7,048 bases of DNA from Deltaproteobacteria bacterium (GTDB lineage Bacteria; Desulfobacterota_B; Binatia; UBA9968). The position numbers were made by a program, and so were the translations under genes. Below the pieces are notes generated by a model. The model had not been told where the DNA came from and ran no database searches. It saw only the letters and a list, made by a program, of their open reading frames with translations. Shown here piece by piece: positions 1-5,172 of this stretch; within the stretch, counting starts at the first letter, position 1, and the number at the start of each line of letters is the position of its first letter. The stretch spans positions 1 to 7,048 of the forward strand of contig VBKY01000296.1 in the NCBI GenBank assembly GCA_005879255.1. Direction: 5' to 3'.

Positions 1-1
1 C

Positions 2-463
2 CTGCGGCCTTTCAAAGTGGGCGACTTCGTTACCGCCGGGGGAGTCACGGGAACCATCAAAGAGATCGGCCTTTTTGTCACCGCGATCAATACGCTGGAG
101 AACGTCGTCAACTTGGTCGGAAACAATAAGATTTTTTCCGACACGATTCAAAATTTCTCGGTAAATCCGTACCGCCGGGTCGATTTGAAAGCGCAACTAG
201 CTCACTCGGTGGATCACAATGAAGCAATCAAGCTGCTCAAAGAGCGCGTCGGTAAAGTTCCCAACGCTTTGCCTGATCCCGCCCCAGACGTCGAAATCCT
301 TGAGTTCAATTTCAACGGCCCAGTGCTCGCTGTCCGCCCCTACTGCCACACCGATCACTACTGGCAAGTCTATTTCGACACCAACAGAGTCATTCGTGAA
401 AGCTTCGGCGCCGCCGGATTTCCAGTTCCGGAGCAGCACTTTGTGATTCGCAATTCGTCCTAA
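2..463 (+). CDS. mscS: MscS-family mechanosensitive ion channel, C-terminal part (5' end outside window)
   Basis: Small-conductance mechanosensitive channel of the inner membrane, which opens under membrane tension to release solutes on hypo-osmotic shock. The frame is open to the left edge, and 153 residues are visible before the TAA. The fragment begins with LRPFKVGDFV, the beta-domain motif that follows the pore helix TM3 in MscS. It continues with GVTGTIKEIGLFVTAI and VGNNKIFSDTIQNFS, which are characteristic of E. coli-type MscS, and then the NPYRRVDL strand leading into the alpha/beta C-terminal cage domain. No membrane helix is seen because TM1-TM3 lie upstream of the window. A GTG codon at 17 could be taken for a start, but it is internal to the conserved motif. 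The gene ends normally and shows no damage. It has no evident functional link to the operon that follows, and a 253-nt spacer separates them. Family assignment is firm; the symbol is by family similarity. Confidence 0.93.
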   Translation: MRPFKVGDFVTAGGVTGTIKEIGLFVTAINTLENVVNLVGNNKIFSDTIQNFSVNPYRRVDLKAQLAHSVDHNEAIKLLKERVGKVPNALPDPAPDVEILEFNFNGPVLAVRPYCHTDHYWQVYFDTNRVIRESFGAAGFPVPEQHFVIRNSS

Positions 464-555
464 CATCCATAAAAAACTACCGCGAAAATTCGCCGCGGCT
501 TCAGCCGGCGAGTTACAGAGTCATCGTGTCCGTTAAAACGTGACCCGTGAATCAA

Positions 556-580
556 CACGAGCACGATCACGAAACCACGA
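556..580. repeat. Four CACGA units, degenerate 6-bp-period repeat
   Basis: CACGA occurs at 556-560, 562-566, 568-572 and 576-580, with spacings of 6, 6 and 8. The repeat lies in the non-coding spacer between mscS and the next gene. Short-period degenerate repeats also occur in the two other large spacers of this window, so this looks like genome-style intergenic repeat material. No function is assigned. Confidence 0.45.
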
Positions 581-613
581 ACACCAAACGCCCCGAGGCG
601 ATTAAACACAACG

Positions 614-632
614 ACGCCTTATGCGGCGTTTT
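614..632 (+). terminator. Weak candidate intrinsic terminator after mscS
   Basis: A 5-bp GC-rich stem (ACGCC at 614-618 with GGCGT at 625-629) encloses a 6-nt loop and is followed by a run of four T (629-632). It sits about 150 nt after the mscS stop and before the candidate promoter of the next operon, which is a sensible place. The stem and T-run are both short, so this is only a candidate. A second GC-rich imperfect hairpin at 491-510 has no T-run. Confidence 0.3.
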
Positions 633-649
633 CAACAGCCCTGCAGGAG

Positions 650-679
650 TTGACGCCCTCCCGGGGCTCGTCGTATGTA
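650..679 (+). promoter_or_regulatory. Possible sigma-70-type promoter for the 717-3828 operon
   Basis: TTGACG at 650-655 matches the -35 consensus at five of six positions. TATGTA at 674-679, after an 18-nt spacer, is a poor -10 (only TAT matches). The spacer contains an imperfect GACGCCC / GGGC-TC-GTC inverted repeat at 652-672 that could be an operator or chance. The element lies about 37 nt before the first start codon of the operon. Sequence match only. Confidence 0.28.
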
Positions 680-716
680 GGATTCATCAACTGAACACCG
701 ATAGGATCACTAACCT

Positions 717-1748
717 ATGTTGAATATAAAAGTCGGAGTGACCAAAAATCCTCGGTTCGAACCGCTCATCGACGGGAGTATCAAGCCGACGAAGTTCGAT
801 CTCGATATCGTCGTCACGACACCGCCGGAACTATTTTTTCGCAATCTCAAGAACGACGAGTTCGATGTCTTCGAGATGTCGCTCTCGGAGTACCTGATCA
901 CGCGCGAACAGGCGAAAGACAACCGTTGGCAATGGTCTGCGTTGCCGATTTTTCCTGCCAAAGCGTTTGTTTGGCTCGGATACTTCGTCAACACCGCTTC
1001 CGGCATCGCCGGCTTAGGCGATTTCTGCGGCAAGCGCATCGGCCTGCCCGATTACGTGATGACTGCCGCACTATGGATGAGAGTGTTTCTACGCGAGCTC
1101 CACAACATCCAGCCGGATGAAATTTTCTGGTTTATCGGCCGCATCCCAGAACTAAGCCACGGCGGCATGCTGGGCGTAGACACTCGGCCGCCGGCCGGCG
1201 TTGACATAACTTGGTTAACCGCGGCACAGAGTTTCGATATCATGCTCGACCGCGGCGAGATCGATGCGGCTTACGGCTTTGCGCCGCGCCATGATCCGAA
1301 ACTATTCAAACTGAATATCGATCGCTACGGCGGCACGCTGCTCGACGGAAATCCGCGGCTTAGGAAATTGTTTGCCGACGGCGGCCGCGCGGTTGTCGAG
1401 GCCTTTTTCAACAAAACCGGCCTAGTTCCGGCCAATCACGTCATCGTCGCCCAGCGCCGGTTGCTCGATGACAACCCCTGGCTCGGTGGCGAACTCTACA
1501 AAATATTTAGCGAGAGCAAACAAGCCGCCTATGAGAGATCGAATTTCGCCGGTCCCGCTTATCTCTACTTCGAGAGCAATGAGCGAAAGACCCAAGCAGC
1601 GACTTTCGGCGACGATCCATTTCCATTCGGCATCAGCAAGAATCAGAAAATGCTCGAAATGCTTTTTCGCAACTCACACGCCGAAGGTTTGACGCGAAAT
1701 CTCGCCAAGATCGAAGACGTTTTCCACCCCGCGCTGTTGCACACGTAG
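717..1748 (+). CDS. 4,5-dihydroxyphthalate decarboxylase-like protein (periplasmic-binding-protein fold)
   Basis: This 343-residue protein resembles the family annotated as 4,5-dihydroxyphthalate decarboxylase (Pht5-like), which shares the NMT1/THI5-type type-2 substrate-binding fold. Family-like features are TTPPELFFRNL followed by EFDVFEMSLSEYL (about residues 34-60), PIFPAKAF (77-84), and GKRIGLPDYVMTAALWMR (105-122), which precedes an IFWFIGRIPE stretch. There is no signal peptide or lipobox, so it is predicted cytoplasmic. That favours an enzyme or intracellular ligand-binding role over a transporter-bound receptor. The ATG is preceded by AGGA at 703-706 with 10 nt spacing. The gene is the first of three tightly spaced genes, with 22 nt before the amidohydrolase. 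Known Pht5 decarboxylates 4,5-dihydroxyphthalate to protocatechuate. The exact substrate here cannot be read from sequence, and many family members are only nominally decarboxylases. Confidence 0.8.
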   Translation: MLNIKVGVTKNPRFEPLIDGSIKPTKFDLDIVVTTPPELFFRNLKNDEFDVFEMSLSEYLITREQAKDNRWQWSALPIFPAKAFVWLGYFVNTASGIAGLGDFCGKRIGLPDYVMTAALWMRVFLRELHNIQPDEIFWFIGRIPELSHGGMLGVDTRPPAGVDITWLTAAQSFDIMLDRGEIDAAYGFAPRHDPKLFKLNIDRYGGTLLDGNPRLRKLFADGGRAVVEAFFNKTGLVPANHVIVAQRRLLDDNPWLGGELYKIFSESKQAAYERSNFAGPAYLYFESNERKTQAATFGDDPFPFGISKNQKMLEMLFRNSHAEGLTRNLAKIEDVFHPALLHT

Positions 1749-1757
1749 CATCGAATC

Positions 1758-1765
1758 GGAAGGAG
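1758..1765 (+). promoter_or_regulatory. Strong Shine-Dalgarno for the amidohydrolase gene
   Basis: GGAAGGAG lies 5 nt before the ATG at 1771, just after the TAG of the preceding gene. It fixes the amidohydrolase start and supports independent, efficient translation of the second operon gene. Confidence 0.7.
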
Positions 1766-1770
1766 TATCC

Positions 1771-2868
1771 ATGGCAAATTCATTTCCGACCGTCGATGCC
1801 GATGGACACCTCGAAGAAAACCACATCGATTGGAAAGAACGCTTGCCGGATAAATATAAGAACCAGGCGCCCGAGCGACGAGACAGCGGCAATGGTCAAC
1901 TACGGACGATCATAGAAGGCAAAGCTTGGCCGCGACCGAGTGGTCTCGGCATCGGCGTCGGCGGCCCCTACAGCCGGCCACATCCGCGACGCCCGGGAAT
2001 GACGGATCCCAAAGCTCGGCTGGTAGATATGGACGGCGAAAGAATCGATGTCGCCGTTCTCTTCGGCGCCGGTCTTGCGGGAACGTTGCCGGCGTTGGAC
2101 GACGCCGGCCTCGCCGCTGCGCTTGCGACCGCACGCAATACCTGGCTCGCCGAATATTGCGCGGAAAATCCAAAGCGGATCAAAGGCACGGCCGCACTTG
2201 CTCAACAGGACATCGGCGCATCGGTCGAAGAACTTCATCGCAGCGTGGCGAAACTGGGCTTCGTCGGCGCGTCGCTTTTTCCCAACGTTCGCGGCCGCCA
2301 TCTGGGCGATCCCTACTATTTCCCGCTCTACGAGGAGGCGGAACGGCTCAATGTCCCCATATGTGTCCACATGTTTTTGGGACGCTACGGCTCGGATGCC
2401 ACCGGCACGGAGCGCGTCGATAAGTTTTTTTACACGCACCTATTCGGCCATCCGTTCGAGCAGATGATCGCGCTGTCGGTCATCATCGGCGAAGGCGTGC
2501 TCGATCGCTTTCCCAAACTGCGCTTTGTGTTTCTCGAATCCGGCTGCGGCTGGGTTCCCTACTGGTTCGAGAGAATGGACGAGCATTTCGAAGTGCTCGG
2601 CGTCCAGCTGCCCGCTCTGAAATCCGAGCCGAGCAAACTTTTGGAGCGCGGACAACTTTATTTCTCCTGCGAAGCCGATGAGAAGGAGCTCGCCCACGTC
2701 GTCGATGTCATCGGCGACGACTGGATTGTCTTTGCTTCCGACTACAGTCACTTCGACAGCCGCTTCCCCGGCGCCTCGCAACCCATCGTCGATCATCCCA
2801 AGCTTGGCACTGCGACGAAGCGGAAAATTTTGAACGACAACGCGCGACGCTTGTATCCGCTGGAGTGA
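1771..2868 (+). CDS. Amidohydrolase family (Amidohydro_2) metal-dependent hydrolase / decarboxylase
   Basis: This 365-residue TIM-barrel enzyme belongs to the PF04909 group, which includes ACMS decarboxylase and gamma-resorcylate-type decarboxylases. Visible motifs are an N-terminal VDADGH (residues 8-13) with D11 and H13 in place of the classical HxH; VPICVHM with H200; GHPFE with H227; FPKLRFVFLESG with E256; FASDYSH with D324, the usual metal-side aspartate; and a C-terminal NARRLY (356-362) typical of the family. The length is normal for the longer members. Such enzymes bind one divalent metal and act on aromatic or muconate-type carboxylates or on C-N bonds. The start is fixed by GGAAGGAG 5 nt upstream. 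The preceding dihydroxyphthalate-decarboxylase-like gene suggests an aromatic or heterocyclic acid pathway, which is an inference. It ends in TGA only 9 nt before the next ATG, which is in the same frame. The reaction is not determinable from sequence. Confidence 0.88.
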   Translation: MANSFPTVDADGHLEENHIDWKERLPDKYKNQAPERRDSGNGQLRTIIEGKAWPRPSGLGIGVGGPYSRPHPRRPGMTDPKARLVDMDGERIDVAVLFGAGLAGTLPALDDAGLAAALATARNTWLAEYCAENPKRIKGTAALAQQDIGASVEELHRSVAKLGFVGASLFPNVRGRHLGDPYYFPLYEEAERLNVPICVHMFLGRYGSDATGTERVDKFFYTHLFGHPFEQMIALSVIIGEGVLDRFPKLRFVFLESGCGWVPYWFERMDEHFEVLGVQLPALKSEPSKLLERGQLYFSCEADEKELAHVVDVIGDDWIVFASDYSHFDSRFPGASQPIVDHPKLGTATKRKILNDNARRLYPLE

Positions 2869-2877
2869 CAACTCGTC

Positions 2878-3828
2878 ATGAGGTCAAAACACCTGCGATC
2901 TTTTTGCGCTCTTGTAGTATCGGTCCTAGGCGTCGCAGTCGTCCTAAAGTCCGCCCGCGCCGAAAACGTCAAGGTTGGCATCCCATCGCTGACGGTAACC
3001 ATGCTCCCTCTCCCGGTAGCCAAGGAGCGAGGTTTTTTCCAACAGGAAGGTCTGAATGTCGACTTCGTGCTGATGCCCGCCGCGCTCAACATCAAAGTGC
3101 TTCTCAGCGGCGACATCCAATACGCCACCACGATCACCGCCGGGGTGGTCGCCAACATCCGCGGCGTCAACACGCGCGTGGTCATGTGCTTCGTCGATCG
3201 CGTGCTTTTGGATCTGGTGGGTATTCCCGAAATCGGCTCGATTACCGACTTGAAGGGGAAATTACTGGGAATCTCTTCGCGTGGCGGATTGCACGATGTC
3301 ACCATGCGCCGCATCTTCGCCCAATCAGGGATGGATCCTTCGCAGGCGACCTTTATTACGGTCGGCGGCCAGGGCGCGATGCTCGCGTCATTGCAGTCCA
3401 AGCGAATCGCGGCCGGCTTAATCAACCCGCCGCACAATTTTCTGGCTTACCGCGAGGGACTAAAAAATTTGGGTTTTGCCGGGAACTTCGTGCGCATCCC
3501 CAGCACCGGTATTGTCACGATGCGGGAGACGTTGGAGCGCTCTCCGGACCAGGTGCGCCGCATGCTGCGAGCTTTAACACGGGCGCGCGCGTTCGCGAGA
3601 GAAAACAAAGCGGCAACCGTGGCGATACTCAAACGATTCGTCCAGTTGAACGACGAGGAGCTGGTCGCGAAGATCTACGATTACCACAAACAAGCCGAAA
3701 CTCTCGACGGTCGGGTCGATTCCGGGTTAGCGGCCGATACCATTCGCGACAGTCTCCAAGCCGAAGCAATCACGAAAGAAGTACCGGTAAATCAAGTTTT
3801 CGACTTTTCCTATCTGCCGGCGCGCTAG
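2878..3828 (+). CDS. ABC transporter substrate-binding protein, SsuA/TauA/NMT1-THI5 type
   Basis: This 316-residue protein is predicted to be periplasmic. A Sec signal peptide is clear: a basic N-terminus (RSKHLR), a hydrophobic core at about 11-23, and SARA before a likely cleavage at 28/29. There is no lipobox, since Cys10 lies in the wrong context. The mature part shows the aliphatic-sulfonate / nitrate / thiamine-precursor binding pattern: LPVAKERGFFQQEGLNVDFV (45-64), a LLSGDIQYATT segment (75-85), DLKGKLLGISSRGG (124-137), and GQGAMLASLQSKRIAAGLI (164-182). It probably delivers a small anionic or aromatic ligand to an ABC importer. No permease or ATPase gene lies in this window, so the partner is elsewhere or supplied in trans. 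It begins 9 nt after the amidohydrolase stop, with a modest GGAG at 2862-2865, so translational coupling is likely. It is the last gene of the operon and converges on the minus-strand genes. Confidence 0.88.
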   Translation: MRSKHLRSFCALVVSVLGVAVVLKSARAENVKVGIPSLTVTMLPLPVAKERGFFQQEGLNVDFVLMPAALNIKVLLSGDIQYATTITAGVVANIRGVNTRVVMCFVDRVLLDLVGIPEIGSITDLKGKLLGISSRGGLHDVTMRRIFAQSGMDPSQATFITVGGQGAMLASLQSKRIAAGLINPPHNFLAYREGLKNLGFAGNFVRIPSTGIVTMRETLERSPDQVRRMLRALTRARAFARENKAATVAILKRFVQLNDEELVAKIYDYHKQAETLDGRVDSGLAADTIRDSLQAEAITKEVPVNQVFDFSYLPAR

Positions 3829-3872
3829 TTTTTTTCAAACGCAACAAATGTAAAGTTCGCTAACTTCTGATT

Positions 3873-3890
3873 CTTCGTGCCCTTCGTGGT
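3873..3890. repeat. Pair of 9-bp direct repeats (CTTCGTGCC / CTTCGTGGT)
   Basis: Two adjacent 9-bp units at 3873-3881 and 3882-3890 differ only in the last two bases. A related pair sits at 4002-4019, on the far side of two palindromes. The region is non-coding spacer between convergent operons. Confidence 0.5.
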
Positions 3891-3902
3891 GATCTAGCAA
3901 CG

Positions 3903-3922
3903 GTGCGCAAGCGCACGCTACA
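3903..3922. repeat. Small palindrome GTGCGC-AA-GCGCAC followed by GCTACA
   Basis: 6-bp arms at 3903-3908 and 3911-3916 flank AA, followed by G and then CTACA at 3918-3922. The downstream palindrome at 3968-3988 is also followed directly by CTACA, suggesting two members of one REP-like palindromic repeat class. No T-run follows, so it is not called a terminator. Confidence 0.45.
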
Positions 3923-3959
3923 AATCGCCGTCAAAAGGGGGAGACAAAGAGGGGGTTCG

Positions 3960-3988
3960 AAAAAAAAGGGCGGGTTTGAAACCCGCCC
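3960..3988 (-). terminator. Intrinsic terminator of the minus-strand grdE-grdB-LLM operon
   Basis: Arms GGGCGGGTTT (3968-3977) and AAACCCGCCC (3979-3988) are perfectly complementary around one base, giving a strong GC-rich stem. On the minus strand the hairpin is followed at once by eight T (plus-strand A at 3960-3967), which is the textbook intrinsic terminator layout. It lies about 80 nt past the stop of the flavin oxidoreductase gene. On the plus strand it is followed by CTACA and a broken T-rich stretch, so it is a weaker terminator for the opposing operon. The palindrome also resembles a dispersed repeat. Confidence 0.75.
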
Positions 3989-4001
3989 CTACACTTTCTT
4001 T

Positions 4002-4019
4002 CTTTGCGTTCTCTGCGGT
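4002..4019. repeat. Pair of 9-bp direct repeats (CTTTGCGTT / CTCTGCGGT)
   Basis: Two adjacent 9-bp units at 4002-4010 and 4011-4019 share CTYTGCGKT. They resemble the pair at 3873-3890 in period and base pattern (CTT-YG-YG). Together the two pairs flank the two palindromes. Non-coding; no function assigned. Confidence 0.42.
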
Positions 4020-4067
4020 TAAATCCTCTTGATCCGCGTTCGCCTCCTTTTTCTTCTAAGCTCCATC

Positions 4068-5108
4068 TTACTTGAACTCCGGCAGCACCTTCTCGGCGAA
4101 CAAACGAATATTTTTCATTGCCATTTCCTGCGGCATGCCGCCGAAGTAGAACGTGCCGGAGATCGTCGTCAGCCCGACTTCCTCGCTCCATTTGCGAATG
4201 CTATCGGCAACGCGCTTGGGATCGCCCGCAAGCACGAACCCCTGTTCCAGTTGGGTCTGCGTATCGCGCTGCAGCAGCAGTCCCTGCTCCTTGCGGTTGG
4301 GATCGGCGGCTCGATGAACGTCGTAATAGGAAGTGATATACGGCCCGGCCTCTTCCATCGCCTTATCAAGGCTGCTCGACACGTAGATGTGAAACTTTCC
4401 AAGGATGTCGGTTCCCATCGGATCATGACCGCTCTTCGCCAATCCGTCGCGATAGGATTTTATGAAACCCGGGAGCATATGCGCTTCGCGGTAGAGGTAA
4501 GGCAAGGTCATCAAATGAAACCCGTTTTCGCCGGCCCAGCGAAACGAATCCTCGGAGCGGGCGCAGCCCACCCAGATCGGCGGATGCGGCCGCTGCACCG
4601 GTTTGGGGTACACCGGGACGTTCTGATAATTGAAAAACTCGCCGGTGAAATTGACCGGCTTGTCCGACCACGCCTGCCGCATGACCTGAACGCCTTCGTA
4701 CATACGGCCCGTGGATTCTTTCTGGTCGACGCCGAATTTTCTGTATTCATGCCCTTCGCTGCCCTTGCCAACGCCGAATTCCAATCGCCCGTTGGAAATG
4801 ACGTCGACCATTGCATACGATTCGGCGACGTCGATCGGGTTGTGCAGCGGCAGAACGTTGATCGCAACGCCGAGACGAATCCGTTTCGTCGTGCGCGCGA
4901 CCGCCGCCATGAAAGTTGGCGGATGCGGCAGCGTGCCGCCGTACATGGCGAAGTGATGTTCGGTGACCCAGATATGCTCGTAGCCGAGCCGGTCCATCTC
5001 TTCCATTTGCGCGAACATTTTTTGGTAAAATTCCGGCAGCGGCCCGTCCCAGTCCGGTATGTACGTCGGCAAGTAATGGGAGCCAAATTTAATCGCTTGA
5101 TGACTCAT
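4068..5108 (-). CDS. LLM-class (luciferase-like) flavin-dependent oxidoreductase
   Basis: This 346-residue enzyme of the bacterial-luciferase-like TIM-barrel superfamily uses reduced FMN or F420 to oxidise small organic molecules. Features, counted from the ATG at 5108, are DRLGYEHIWVTEHHF (39-53) with the conserved E-H-H, RIRLGVAINVLPLHNP (76-91), NGRLEFGVGKGSEGHEYRKF (106-125), PVQRPHPPIWVGCARSED in the centre, and a C-terminal AGDPKRVADSI helix with a FGGMP loop. The frame stays open upstream to a TTG at 5126, but that codon overlaps the GGAGG Shine-Dalgarno (5120-5124). The ATG at 5108 lies 11 nt from GGAGG and matches the usual family N-terminus, so it was chosen. The gene follows the GrdB-like gene on the same strand after 64 nt and is followed by a strong terminator, so it is the last gene of that operon. 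The cofactor and substrate cannot be decided from sequence alone. Confidence 0.92.
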   Translation of the reverse strand: MSHQAIKFGSHYLPTYIPDWDGPLPEFYQKMFAQMEEMDRLGYEHIWVTEHHFAMYGGTLPHPPTFMAAVARTTKRIRLGVAINVLPLHNPIDVAESYAMVDVISNGRLEFGVGKGSEGHEYRKFGVDQKESTGRMYEGVQVMRQAWSDKPVNFTGEFFNYQNVPVYPKPVQRPHPPIWVGCARSEDSFRWAGENGFHLMTLPYLYREAHMLPGFIKSYRDGLAKSGHDPMGTDILGKFHIYVSSSLDKAMEEAGPYITSYYDVHRAADPNRKEQGLLLQRDTQTQLEQGFVLAGDPKRVADSIRKWSEEVGLTTISGTFYFGGMPQEMAMKNIRLFAEKVLPEFK

Positions 5109-5119
5109 CAAATCCACGG

Positions 5120-5124
5120 CCTCC
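5120..5124 (-). promoter_or_regulatory. Shine-Dalgarno deciding the LLM oxidoreductase start
   Basis: GGAGG on the minus strand lies 11 nt before the ATG at 5108 (8 nt before an adjacent TTG). It overlaps the upstream TTG at 5126-5124, making that longer start unlikely. Confidence 0.6.
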
Positions 5125-5172
5125 AAAATTTCGTCGATCTAGATATAGGTTGGTGAAGTACTGCTGCTCAGC

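Noticed and set aside
491..510. Imperfect GC hairpin after mscS as terminator
   Set aside because: The stem needs a mismatch or bulge and no T-run follows.
1900..2439. Minus-strand 179-codon frame within the amidohydrolase gene
   Set aside because: Shadow of the coding strand; no recognisable domain and no ribosome site noted.
1771..3828. Amidohydrolase and the ABC binding protein as one read-through fusion, since they share a frame and only one TGA (2866-2868) separates them
   Set aside because: The downstream protein starts with its own ATG and a complete Sec signal peptide, which would be internal in a fusion. No SECIS-like hairpin with a GG loop was seen after this TGA, and the amidohydrolase ends with its normal C-terminal NARRLY segment.
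3816..3835. Terminator right at the end of the plus operon (T-run at 3829-3835)
   Set aside because: There are seven T after the stop codon, but the preceding GCCGGCGCGC does not form a proper stem directly before them.
2865..3863. 332-codon plus-strand frame overlapping the ABC binding protein
   Set aside because: Arg/Ser/Pro-rich shadow translation in another frame of a gene with a signal peptide and family motifs. No own ribosome site is convincing.
4068..5126. TTG at 5126 as start of the LLM oxidoreductase
   Set aside because: The TTG overlaps the GGAGG that serves the ATG at 5108, and the six extra residues are not needed for the family N-terminus.
4029..5156. 375-codon open frame on the plus strand opposite the LLM oxidoreductase
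   Set aside because: It is antisense to a clearly recognised gene. The translation is rich in Arg, His and Val with no family motif, as expected of a mirror of GC-biased codons.
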